Positions 15,488 through 23,755 of a DNA stretch of 38,266 nt are shown here, piece by piece (position 1 is the stretch's first letter; each line of letters opens with the position of its first letter). The translations under genes were made by a program, and so were the position numbers. Under the pieces are notes generated by a model, which had not been told where the DNA came from, searched no databases, and saw nothing but the letters and a program-made list of their open reading frames with translations. The DNA comes from Clostridium tarantellae (GTDB lineage: Bacteria > Bacillota > Clostridia > Clostridiales > Clostridiaceae): assembly GCF_009295725.1 (NCBI RefSeq), contig NZ_WHJC01000006.1:1-38266 (forward strand), read 5' to 3'.

Positions 15488-16189
15488 ATGTCAGTAATTT
15501 CAATGAAACAATTATTAGAAGCTGGTGTTCACTTCGGACATCAAACAAGAAGATGGAACCCTAAAATGGCTCCATATATTTTTACAGAAAGAAATGGTAT
15601 ATACATAATAGACCTACAAAAAACTGTAAAAAAAGCAGAAGAAGCTTATTTCTTCATTAAAGAAGTAGCAACAGAAGGAAAAGATATTCTTTTCGTTGGT
15701 ACTAAAAAGCAAGCTCAAGAAGCTATACAAGAAGAAGCAGTTAGATCAAACATGCACTTTGTAAACAATAGATGGTTAGGTGGAATGTTAACTAACTTCA
15801 AAACTATAAAGACTAGAATAAAAAGATTAGAAACTTTAGAAGCTATGGAGCAAGATGGAACTTTCGAAGTTTTACCTAAGAAAGAAGTAATCAAGTTAAG
15901 AGCTGAAAAAGAAAAATTAGAGAAAAACTTAGGTGGAATTAAAGAATTAGATGCTTCAAATATAGGAGCTTTATTCGTAGTAGATCCAAGAAAAGAAAAG
16001 AATGCTATATCAGAAGCTAAAATATTAGGTATACCAGTAGTTGCAATTGTAGATACTAACTGTGATCCAGAAGAAGTGGATTATGTAATACCTGGTAATG
16101 ATGATGCTATAAGAGCAGTTAAATTAATAACTGCTAAAATGTCTGATGCTATTATAGAAGGAAGACAAGGCGAGCAATTAGCTGAATAA
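15488..16189 (+). CDS. rpsB: 30S ribosomal protein uS2
   Basis: S2 binds late at the head-body junction of the 30S subunit and is needed for S1 or mRNA docking near the anti-Shine-Dalgarno region. The 233-residue protein is recognised by [20 protein letters not shown] (6-25), the IYIIDLQKT segment, [12 protein letters not shown] (about 95-106) and [14 protein letters not shown]. The ATG follows AAGGAGGAA. Codon bias (TTC, AAC, GGA, CCA) marks high expression. It has its own promoter and a structured leader, and is separated from tsf by a G-U-rich hairpin (16203-16236). Confidence 0.98.
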   Translation: MSVISMKQLLEAGVHFGHQTRRWNPKMAPYIFTERNGIYIIDLQKTVKKAEEAYFFIKEVATEGKDILFVGTKKQAQEAIQEEAVRSNMHFVNNRWLGGMLTNFKTIKTRIKRLETLEAMEQDGTFEVLPKKEVIKLRAEKEKLEKNLGGIKELDASNIGALFVVDPRKEKNAISEAKILGIPVVAIVDTNCDPEEVDYVIPGNDDAIRAVKLITAKMSDAIIEGRQGEQLAE

Positions 16190-16202
16190 TAGATTATATT
16201 TT

Positions 16203-16236
16203 AAGGTAGGTGAAGTGAATTCTTCATTTACCTTTT
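16203..16236 (+). terminator. Hairpin between rpsB and tsf, possible attenuator
   Basis: AAGGTAGGTGAAG (16203-16215) pairs with CTTCATTTACCTT (16222-16234), giving 13 continuous pairs including two G-U, around TGAATT. The T run is only TTTT and is followed by AAATTAA. It probably reduces rather than stops transcription into tsf, setting an S2:EF-Ts ratio. An RNA-processing site is an alternative. Confidence 0.6.
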
Positions 16237-16262
16237 AAATTAACAAGTTGGGAGGAATTACA

Positions 16263-17174
16263 ATGATAACAGCTCAAGCGGTTAAAGAATTAAGAGAAAG
16301 AACTGGCGCAGGAATGATGGACTGCAAAAAAGCCTTAACAGAAACAAACGGAGATATGGAAAAGGCTGTTGAAGTTTTAAGAGAAAAAGGATTAGCAGCG
16401 GCAGCTAAGAAAGCTGGTAGAGTAGCAGCAGAAGGTATTGTTGCTACTTATGTATCAGAAGATATGAAAAAAGGTGCTATGGTTGAAGTTAACTGTGAAA
16501 CAGATTTCGTTGCAGCTAATGAAGAATTTATAGCTTTCGCTAATAAAATAGCTGAAATGGCAGCTAATACAAGTGCTACAACTGTTGAAGAATTATCTGC
16601 TGAAAAGTACAATGATGAGAAAACTGTTCAAGAAGTATTAACTGAGTTAATAGCTAAAATCGGAGAAAACATGACAGTTAGAAGATTTAATAAATTCTCA
16701 GTTGAAAATGGAGTAGTTCAAAGCTATATCCATGGTGGTGGAAGAATTGGTGTTATGGTTGAATTAGCATGTGATGCTTCAGCACCAGTTTTAGCAACAG
16801 TTGCTAAAGATGTTTGTATGCAAGTAGCAGCAGCTAACCCATTATTCTTATCACAAGCAGAAGTTGATCAAAAAGCTTTAGAAACTGAAAAAGAAATATA
16901 CAGAGCACAAGCTTTAAATGAAGGAAAACCAGAAAAGATAGTAGACAAAATGGTTATGGGAAGAATTCAAAAGTACTTCAAAGAAGTATGTCTTTTAGAT
17001 CAAGCTTGGGTTAAAGATGGCGATAAATCAATTTCTAAATACTTACAAGAAATATCAAAAGAAGTTGGTTCTCCAGTAACAATCGTTAAATATGCAAGAT
17101 TCGAAAGAGGCGAAGGAATCGAAAAGAAAGAAGAAAACTTCGCTGAAGAAGTTGCTAAAATGGGAGTAAAATAG
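16263..17174 (+). CDS. tsf: Translation elongation factor Ts
   Basis: EF-Ts is the nucleotide-exchange factor that releases GDP from EF-Tu. The protein has 303 residues from the ATG at 16263, which lies 8 nt after GGGAGG. An in-frame TTG at 16248 precedes that site and is rejected. The N-terminal UBA-like module has [22 protein letters not shown]. The core contains [12 protein letters not shown] (the TDFV motif that contacts EF-Tu), then [14 protein letters not shown] and LLDQAWVKD. Gene order rpsB-tsf-pyrH-frr is nearly universal in Firmicutes. A good terminator follows at 17181-17208. Confidence 0.98.
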   Translation: MITAQAVKELRERTGAGMMDCKKALTETNGDMEKAVEVLREKGLAAAAKKAGRVAAEGIVATYVSEDMKKGAMVEVNCETDFVAANEEFIAFANKIAEMAANTSATTVEELSAEKYNDEKTVQEVLTELIAKIGENMTVRRFNKFSVENGVVQSYIHGGGRIGVMVELACDASAPVLATVAKDVCMQVAAANPLFLSQAEVDQKALETEKEIYRAQALNEGKPEKIVDKMVMGRIQKYFKEVCLLDQAWVKDGDKSISKYLQEISKEVGSPVTIVKYARFERGEGIEKKEENFAEEVAKMGVK

Positions 17175-17180
17175 TAACAT

Positions 17181-17208
17181 AAGAGAACACAGAGTGTTCT
17201 CTTTTTTT
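17181..17208 (+). terminator. Intrinsic terminator after tsf
   Basis: AAGAGAACAC (17181-17190) pairs perfectly with GTGTTCTCTT (17194-17203) around AGA, within a run of seven Ts ending at 17208. A TATTAT lies just after (17212-17217), but no matching -35 is clear, so the source of pyrH transcription is uncertain. Confidence 0.9.
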
Positions 17209-17210
17209 AA

Positions 17211-17951
<741 letters not shown>

Positions 17952-17967
17952 ATAAGGAGGATTTTTT

Positions 17968-18525
17968 ATGGTAAAAGATATAATGAAAAAATTAGAAGAG
18001 AAAATGAATAAAACGATTAATGTTTTAAAATCTGATTTATCTACTATGAAAGCAGGAAGAGCTAATCCAACAATGTTAGATAGAATTCAAGTAGAATATT
18101 ATGGAAGTATGTGTCCTTTAACTCAAGTTGCTAACGTATCATCACCAGAACCAAGATTATTAATTGTTACTCCTTGGGAAAAGTCTATGTTAAAAGAAAT
18201 TGAGAAGGCTATATTAAAATCAGATTTAGGAATAAATCCTAATAATGATGGAAATATAATCAGATTATTAGTACCTGAATTAACAGAAGAGACTAGAAAA
18301 AATTTAGTTAAAAATGTTAAAAAAACAGGAGAAAATGCTAAAGTTGCTATTAGGTCTATAAGAAAAGAAGCTAATGACAAAATTAAAACCTTAAAGAAAG
18401 ATGGAGAACTTTCAGAAGATGATGTTAAAAAGTCAGAAGAGGATGTTCAAAAAGTTACAGATAATTTCGTTAAAGAAATAGATAAAATAATAGTAGCTAA
18501 AGAAAAAGAAATTATGTCAGTTTAG
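17968..18525 (+). CDS. frr: Ribosome recycling factor
   Basis: RRF, with EF-G, splits post-termination ribosomes so that subunits can be reused. The length of 185 residues is normal. The tRNA-mimicking shape consists of a three-helix bundle and a small beta/alpha domain. Diagnostic stretches are STMKAGRANPTMLDRIQVEYYG (about 24-45), the P-rich ANVSSPEPRLLIVTPWEKS and the conserved NDGNIIRLLVPELTEE. The C-terminal helix (about 125-185) is very Lys/Glu-rich. The ATG follows AAGGAGG. A strong terminator at 18530-18554 ends the rpsB-to-frr group. Confidence 0.98.
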   Translation: MVKDIMKKLEEKMNKTINVLKSDLSTMKAGRANPTMLDRIQVEYYGSMCPLTQVANVSSPEPRLLIVTPWEKSMLKEIEKAILKSDLGINPNNDGNIIRLLVPELTEETRKNLVKNVKKTGENAKVAIRSIRKEANDKIKTLKKDGELSEDDVKKSEEDVQKVTDNFVKEIDKIIVAKEKEIMSV

Positions 18526-18529
18526 TTTT

Positions 18530-18562
18530 AAAACCTGCTTCTTTAGCAGGTTTTATTTATTT
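18530..18562 (+). terminator. Intrinsic terminator after frr
   Basis: AAAACCTGCT (18530-18539) pairs perfectly with AGCAGGTTTT (18545-18554) around TCTTT. The T-rich tail ATTTATTTT follows. The remaining 70 nt before uppS is extremely A/T-rich, with several possible -10 boxes but no convincing -35. Confidence 0.9.
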
Positions 18563-18635
18563 TGTGTTAATATAAAAATTAAGAATTTTATATATTAAAA
18601 TATTAAATTTATAAGTGTGTGAGGGAGGTTGTAAG

Positions 18636-19397
18636 GTGTTAAGTTTTTTTGATAAAAAAAAGGAAGATAAAAATAAGGAAATAGCTATAAATCCTAACAA
18701 TATACCACAGCATATAGCAATAATTATGGATGGTAATGGAAGATGGGCCAAGGCTAGAAAATTGCCAAGATCAATGGGACACAGAGCGGGTGTACAGACT
18801 ATTGAAAAAATTCTTAGAGAGTGTAGAGATTTAGGGGTTAAGCATTTAACTTTATATGCTTTTTCTACTGAAAATTGGAAAAGGCCTAAGGATGAAGTTG
18901 GTGCATTAATGAATCTTATAGTAGAATATTTAAAAAATGAACTTGAAACATTACATAAGAATAATGTTAAATTAAATATAATAGGTGATATATCAGAACT
19001 GCCTTTATTTTGTCAGGAAGAAATATATAAAGCTTGTGAGAAAACAAAAAATAATGATAAAATAACGTTAAATGTTGCACTAAATTATGGAGGAAGAGCC
19101 GAGATAATTAAAGCACTTAAAGATGTTATAAAAGATATTGAAAATAGCAAATTAAATATTGATGATATAAATGAAAATATAATTAATAAATATTTATATA
19201 CAGCTAATATACCAGATCCTGATTTAATAATAAGACCAAGTGGGGAACAAAGATTAAGTAATTTTTTATTATGGCAATGTGCTTATTCAGAATTTTGGTA
19301 TTCAAATATAAATTGGCCAGATTTTAAACCAAAAGATTTAAGAAGAGCTATATATGATTATCAAAATAGAAACAGAAGATTTGGTGGAGTTAAGTAA
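18636..19397 (+). CDS. uppS: Undecaprenyl diphosphate synthase (cis-prenyltransferase)
   Basis: UppS adds isopentenyl units to farnesyl diphosphate to make the C55 lipid carrier for peptidoglycan and other wall polymers. The product has 253 residues if translation begins at the GTG at 18636, 7 nt after GGGAGG. An upstream in-frame GTG (18615) lies before that site and is rejected. The active-site motif IIMDGNGRWAKAR has the catalytic Asp at D32. GHRAGV and the YAFSTENWKRP segment follow, and near the end come RPSGEQRLSNFLLWQ (from R200) and the YSEFWYSNINWPDF diphosphate-binding region. It is followed after 17 nt by cdsA and shares a pathway with dxr and ispG downstream. Confidence 0.97.
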   Translation: MLSFFDKKKEDKNKEIAINPNNIPQHIAIIMDGNGRWAKARKLPRSMGHRAGVQTIEKILRECRDLGVKHLTLYAFSTENWKRPKDEVGALMNLIVEYLKNELETLHKNNVKLNIIGDISELPLFCQEEIYKACEKTKNNDKITLNVALNYGGRAEIIKALKDVIKDIENSKLNIDDINENIINKYLYTANIPDPDLIIRPSGEQRLSNFLLWQCAYSEFWYSNINWPDFKPKDLRRAIYDYQNRNRRFGGVK

Positions 19398-19414
19398 TAT
19401 TAAGAGGTGATTTT

Positions 19415-20209
19415 ATGAAATCTAATAACAGATATTTAGGCGCATTAATAATGGCTCCATTTATAATATTTATATTTTTGGGTGGAATATGGCTTAAATA
19501 TTTTACAATTGCTTTATCCGTATTAGGATTATATGAATTTTATAAAACTGTAAAAGTTAAAAAAATGAAACCTATAGTATTTATGGGATATTTATTATTG
19601 GCATTATATTATTTAACGGATAATAATTTTGAAATTTTATCTTACATGATTATTATTGCAACTTTTATTTTATTATGTGTTCCAATAATAAATTTAAAGT
19701 ATAATTTCATAGATGTATCTATTACATTATTAGGATTTATTTATGTAGGAGTATTTTTTAGTTTTATATATTTAGTAAATTCAAAATATGGAGGACAGTA
19801 TTTAGTTTGGTTGATTTTTCTTTCATCATGGTTTTGTGATACTATGGCATATTATGCAGGAAGATTATTTGGGAAACATAAATTATGTCCTAAAGTAAGT
19901 CCTAAAAAAACTATAGAAGGTTCTTTAGGAGGAGTATTAGGAAGTACATTAGCTTGTGTTATATTTGGAATAATATTATCAAAGTACTATCCTATAGTTT
20001 CTATTTCTAATTATCTTGTAATTGGAATTTTATGTGGTGTATTTTGTCAATTAGGTGATTTGGTTGCATCATCAATTAAAAGATATGTAGGAATAAAGGA
20101 TTATAGTAATTTAATTCCAGGGCATGGAGGGATTTTAGATAGATTTGATAGTATACTTTTTGCTGCAGTAGTAGTGTATTTTTATCTAACTTTTATAGTT
20201 TTTATATAA
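19415..20209 (+). CDS. cdsA: Phosphatidate cytidylyltransferase
   Basis: CdsA is an integral membrane enzyme that makes CDP-diacylglycerol from phosphatidate and CTP, the precursor of all bacterial phospholipids. The 264-residue protein consists largely of hydrophobic segments (eight or so membrane spans). Its cytoplasmic catalytic motifs are PKVSPKKTIEGSLGG (about 160-175) and the family signature SSIKRYVGIKDYSNLIP followed by GHGGILDRFD (about 220-246), whose Asp and His residues are metal- and substrate-binding. The ATG follows AAGAGGTG. It is paired with uppS, 17 nt upstream. A terminator follows at 20222-20276, so dxr is a separate unit. Confidence 0.97.
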   Translation: MKSNNRYLGALIMAPFIIFIFLGGIWLKYFTIALSVLGLYEFYKTVKVKKMKPIVFMGYLLLALYYLTDNNFEILSYMIIIATFILLCVPIINLKYNFIDVSITLLGFIYVGVFFSFIYLVNSKYGGQYLVWLIFLSSWFCDTMAYYAGRLFGKHKLCPKVSPKKTIEGSLGGVLGSTLACVIFGIILSKYYPIVSISNYLVIGILCGVFCQLGDLVASSIKRYVGIKDYSNLIPGHGGILDRFDSILFAAVVVYFYLTFIVFI

Positions 20210-20221
20210 ATAATAAATTTT

Positions 20222-20276
20222 AAAGCACTATTGAGCCTTATTTATATAGGTTTAGTAGTGTTTATTTATTATTTAA
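20222..20276 (+). terminator. Intrinsic terminator after cdsA
   Basis: CACTATTGAGCC (20226-20237) pairs with GGTTTAGTAGTG (20249-20260), including two G-U pairs. An outer AAA/TTT extension sits past a bulged G. The T-rich tail TTTATTTATTATTT follows. Confidence 0.8.
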
Positions 20277-20314
20277 AAAATTCTTCTTTTAGGTAAAAAG
20301 TGGAATAAGTATTA

Positions 20315-20343
20315 TTGTATTTAAGATAATAATAAGATAAAAT
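20315..20343 (+). promoter_or_regulatory. Candidate sigma-A promoter of dxr-rseP-ispG
   Basis: TTGTAT (20315-20320), 17 nt and TAAAAT (20338-20343) give a plausible promoter with a leader of about 55 nt. AGATAA (20335-20340) and TTATCT (20348-20353) form an inverted repeat straddling the -10, which could be an operator or chance in A/T-rich DNA. Confidence 0.55.
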
Positions 20344-20406
20344 ATACTTATCTATAAATAAGAATATTTTAATGAATTTTATTATAAACTTAGGAGGAAT
20401 AAATAA

Positions 20407-21561
20407 ATGAAGAAAATTTCTATATTAGGGGTTACTGGTTCAATAGGAACTCAGACCTTAGAAGTTTTGAGATTTCATAAAAATGAATTTCAGTTATTAG
20501 GAATAACTGCACATAAAAATATAACCTTAACATTAGACATAATAAAAGAATTTTCACCTAAAGTTGTTGCCATAACTCATAAAGAATCTTATTATGAATT
20601 AAAGAATATTTTAAATAAAGAAGAAATAAATTGTGAGTTAATATATGGAATGGATGGAATGATTAAAGTTGCTACATTACCAGATGTAGATATAGTTGTA
20701 ACTTCTGTTGTTGGAATGATAGGACTTAAACCTACATTAGAGGCAATAAAAAATAAGAAAGATATTGCTTTAGCTAATAAAGAAACATTAGTAGTAGCTG
20801 GAGAACTTGTAATGGCGGAAGCTTTAAAAGCTGGAGTATCTATATTGCCAGTTGATTCTGAGCATAGTGCAATATATCAAAGTTTACAAGGAAATTTTCA
20901 TAACAAAATAGATAAAATAATTTTAACTGCTTCAGGTGGACCTTTTAGAGGATATACTTTAAATGAGCTCAAAGATGTAACTGTGGATAAAGCTTTAAAA
21001 CATCCTAAATGGAATATGGGAAGAAAAATTTCAATAGATTCTTCAACTCTTATGAATAAAGGATTAGAAGTAATAGAAGCTCGTTGGTTATTTGATTGTC
21101 CTTATGAGAATATAGAAGTTGTAATTCATCCACAATCAATAATTCATTCAATGGTTCAATATACAGATGGAGGAGTAATAGCTCAACTAGGTGTTCCAGA
21201 TATGAAATTGCCTATACAATATGCATTGAATTATCCCAAGAGATTAGGCAATATTAGTGAAAAGCTGAATTTTTACGAATTAAAGGAATTAACTTTTGAA
21301 AAGCCAGATCTTAATGTGTTTAAATGTTTAGATTTAGCATATAAAGCAGGAAAGATAGGGAAGCTTATGCCAGCCATAATAAATGGAGCAAATGAAATAT
21401 GTGTAGAATTGTTTTTAGATAAAAAGATTGAATATCTTCATATACCAAAAATAATTGAAGAATGTATGGAAGTTTTCGATTATAATAAAGAGGTAACTTT
21501 AGATAATGTGTTAGAAATAGATAAGCAGGTAAGAGAATTTATTTATAATAAATATAGTTAA
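20407..21561 (+). CDS. dxr: 1-deoxy-D-xylulose 5-phosphate reductoisomerase
   Basis: Dxr (IspC) converts deoxyxylulose phosphate to methylerythritol phosphate with NADPH and a divalent metal. This is the committed step of the MEP isoprenoid pathway and the target of fosmidomycin. The length of 384 residues is normal. The NADPH-binding GVTGSIGTQTLEVL is at residues 8-21. The metal- and substrate-site segment PVDSEHSAIYQ lies near 153. HPKWNMGRKISIDSSTLMNKG and the following LEVIEARWLF carry the flexible-loop and metal-ligand Glu residues. The C-terminal helical domain completes the fold. The ATG follows TTAGGAGG. It begins a three-gene run with rseP (16 nt later) and ispG, two MEP enzymes flanking a membrane protease. 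Confidence 0.98.
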   Translation: MKKISILGVTGSIGTQTLEVLRFHKNEFQLLGITAHKNITLTLDIIKEFSPKVVAITHKESYYELKNILNKEEINCELIYGMDGMIKVATLPDVDIVVTSVVGMIGLKPTLEAIKNKKDIALANKETLVVAGELVMAEALKAGVSILPVDSEHSAIYQSLQGNFHNKIDKIILTASGGPFRGYTLNELKDVTVDKALKHPKWNMGRKISIDSSTLMNKGLEVIEARWLFDCPYENIEVVIHPQSIIHSMVQYTDGGVIAQLGVPDMKLPIQYALNYPKRLGNISEKLNFYELKELTFEKPDLNVFKCLDLAYKAGKIGKLMPAIINGANEICVELFLDKKIEYLHIPKIIEECMEVFDYNKEVTLDNVLEIDKQVREFIYNKYS

Positions 21562-21577
21562 TTAAGGAGGGGTTAGA

Positions 21578-22585
21578 TTGTATATAATTTATGCTATATT
21601 AGCATTTAGTATATTAATAATCGTACATGAATTAGGTCACTTTATAGTAGCTAAATTAAATGGTATAAAAGTAGAAGAATTTTCAATTGGAATGGGACCA
21701 AAATTATTTGGGGTAAAAGGAAAAGAAACTGAATATAATTTAAGAGTTTTACCTTTTGGTGGTTTTGTAAAAATGTTAGGTGAAGAAGAACAAGTTAAAG
21801 ATAAAAGATCTTTTAGTTCTAAATCACCAATACAAAAAATTTTAGTCATTGGTGCTGGAGCTTTTATGAATTTGGTTTTAGGTATAGTTATTTTTACAAT
21901 ACTTTGTATGAATAATGGATATGCTGAAACAAAAATTGGAGAAGTTGCAAATGGAACGCCAGCACAAGAAGTAGGATTACAAATAGGTGATGAGTTAATA
22001 AGACTTGATGGCAAAAAAATTAATACTGTTAATGATTTAACTACTGGAATTGCTATGGCTAAAGGTAATCCTATTAAATTACAGGTTAGTAGAGGTGGAG
22101 AAAAAATTACAAAAGAAATAATACCTGCTGTTACAGAAGATGGAGGATTAAGAATTGGAATAGCATTTGAGCAAGTGAAAAATCCAACACTTTTGCAAAG
22201 TTTTGGTCATAGCTTTTTAGAAATAAAAAGTTTAATATCTCAAACTTTTACAGCGTTAAAAAGTATAGTAACGGGAGAAGCCAATTTAAAGACAGATGTA
22301 GGTGGCCCTATAACTATTATAAAAATGTCAGGTCAGATGGCTAAAACAGGCATTTGGAATTTAATGTGGTTTATGGCGTTTTTAAGTGTGCAATTAGCTG
22401 TATTTAATTTATTACCATTACCAGCGTTAGATGGAGGATTAATATTTATAGAATTAATACAAATGACAATTAGAAAAAAGATACCTGCTGTTTATATAGA
22501 AAGATTAAATTATATAGGAATTATGTTGCTTATGGGATTAATGGTTATAGTAACAGTTAAGGACTTAATATTTCCTATATTATAA
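21578..22585 (+). CDS. rseP: Site-2 intramembrane zinc metalloprotease RseP (RasP)
   Basis: This is an S2P-family protease that cuts transmembrane segments, for example of anti-sigma factors and remnant signal peptides. The 335-residue protein starts at a TTG 6 nt after AAGGAGGGG. No in-frame ATG is near, and the family N terminus begins here. HELGH (17-21) in the first membrane span supplies the zinc ligands and catalytic Glu. A PDZ domain lies around 115-190 (EVANGTPAQEVGLQIGDELI). NLLPLPALDGG (277-287) supplies the third metal ligand, D285. Four membrane spans are evident. Its place between dxr and ispG is conserved in clostridia, although its substrate there is not known from sequence. 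Confidence 0.96.
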   Translation: MYIIYAILAFSILIIVHELGHFIVAKLNGIKVEEFSIGMGPKLFGVKGKETEYNLRVLPFGGFVKMLGEEEQVKDKRSFSSKSPIQKILVIGAGAFMNLVLGIVIFTILCMNNGYAETKIGEVANGTPAQEVGLQIGDELIRLDGKKINTVNDLTTGIAMAKGNPIKLQVSRGGEKITKEIIPAVTEDGGLRIGIAFEQVKNPTLLQSFGHSFLEIKSLISQTFTALKSIVTGEANLKTDVGGPITIIKMSGQMAKTGIWNLMWFMAFLSVQLAVFNLLPLPALDGGLIFIELIQMTIRKKIPAVYIERLNYIGIMLLMGLMVIVTVKDLIFPIL

Positions 22586-22605
22586 ATAGAGGAGATTATC
22601 ATATA

Positions 22606-23655
22606 ATGGATAGAAAAAAAACTAGAAAAGTTCAAGTTGGAAACATATATGTTGGTGGTGACTATAGAGTTTCTGTTCAATCTATGACTAATACAGACAC
22701 AAGAGATGTAAAAAGTACAATAAATCAAATAAAGGCATTACAAAATGCAGGATGTGATATAGTTAGATGTGCTGTTTTAGATATGGAAGCAGCTGAAGCT
22801 ATAAAAGAAATTACTAAAGGAATAGAAATTCCATTGGTAGCAGATATACATTTTGATTATAGATTAGCTTTAGAAGCAATAAAAAATGGAGTATCTGCAC
22901 TTAGAATAAATCCAGGTAATATTGGAAGTAAAGATAGAGTAGAAACGGTAGCAAAAGCATGTATGGAAAAGAATATTCCTATTAGAATAGGAGTTAATTC
23001 AGGTTCATTATCTAAAGATATTTTAAAAAAATATGGAAAAGCAACACCAGAAGCTTTAGTTGAAAGTGCAACAAGACATGTAGAAATATTAGAAGATTTA
23101 AGCTTTAGAAATATAGTTGTTTCTATAAAATCTTCTAATGTAAATACAATGATTGACAGCTATAGATTAGCTTCAGCAAAAATGGAGTATCCTCTTCATC
23201 TTGGGGTTACAGAAGCTGGGACAATTTGGAGAGGTACTATAAAATCTTCTATAGGAATTGGTACTTTACTTTCAGAGGGAATAGGTGATACTATAAGAGT
23301 GTCTTTAACTGGTGACCCAGTAGAGGAAATAAAGGTTGGAAAAGAGATACTTAAAAATTTTGGATATGTTAAAAATGGAATAGAATTTATTTCATGTCCA
23401 ACTTGTGGAAGAACGCAAATTGATTTAATAAGAATAGCTAATGAAGTGGAAGATAAGTTAGCAAACTGCCAAAAAAATATAAAAGTTGCTGTAATGGGTT
23501 GTGTAGTTAATGGTCCAGGAGAAGCAAGAGATGCGGATATAGGAATAGCTGGTGGAAAAGGTGAAGGTCTTATATTTAGAAAAGGTGAAGTTATAAAAAA
23601 AGTAAAAGAAGAAAATTTAGTAGAAGAGTTAATTAATATAATAGATACATTATAA
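22606..23655 (+). CDS. ispG: (E)-4-hydroxy-3-methylbut-2-enyl diphosphate synthase IspG
   Basis: IspG (GcpE) is the iron-sulfur enzyme that reductively opens methylerythritol cyclodiphosphate to HMBPP in the MEP pathway. The 349-residue protein starts RKKTRKVQVGNIYVGGDYRVSVQSMTNTDT, with a TIM barrel (about 1-255). The C-terminal ferredoxin-like domain has cluster ligands C264 and C267 (CPTCGRTQ), C299 (GCVVNGPGE) and E306. The ATG follows AGAGGAG, 20 nt after rseP. A hairpin follows at 23660-23685. With dxr and uppS in the window, it covers parts of one route from deoxyxylulose phosphate to undecaprenyl phosphate. Confidence 0.98.
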   Translation: MDRKKTRKVQVGNIYVGGDYRVSVQSMTNTDTRDVKSTINQIKALQNAGCDIVRCAVLDMEAAEAIKEITKGIEIPLVADIHFDYRLALEAIKNGVSALRINPGNIGSKDRVETVAKACMEKNIPIRIGVNSGSLSKDILKKYGKATPEALVESATRHVEILEDLSFRNIVVSIKSSNVNTMIDSYRLASAKMEYPLHLGVTEAGTIWRGTIKSSIGIGTLLSEGIGDTIRVSLTGDPVEEIKVGKEILKNFGYVKNGIEFISCPTCGRTQIDLIRIANEVEDKLANCQKNIKVAVMGCVVNGPGEARDADIGIAGGKGEGLIFRKGEVIKKVKEENLVEELINIIDTL

Positions 23656-23659
23656 AAAT

Positions 23660-23685
23660 AAGAAGGGATTTTTAATCCCTTCTTT
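23660..23685 (+). terminator. Intrinsic terminator after ispG
   Basis: AAGAAGGGATT (23660-23670) pairs perfectly with AATCCCTTCTT (23674-23684) around TTT. The T tail after the stem is very short, so efficiency may be moderate. The stem overlaps no coding sequence and is the only barrier before polC. Confidence 0.75.
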
Positions 23686-23755
23686 AAACTTATAGTAGAT
23701 ATTTTGGATAACATTGTTAGAATAATAAATTAGTTTAAAGGAGGCTCAGAAGGTA

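Noticed and set aside
16248-16262. Upstream in-frame starts for tsf (16248), pyrH (17223), uppS (18615), rbgA (7417), rnhB (8318), rbfA (32526) and ylxR (29863)
   Set aside because: Each lies before, within or much too far from the obvious ribosome binding site, and the shorter starts match the family N termini.
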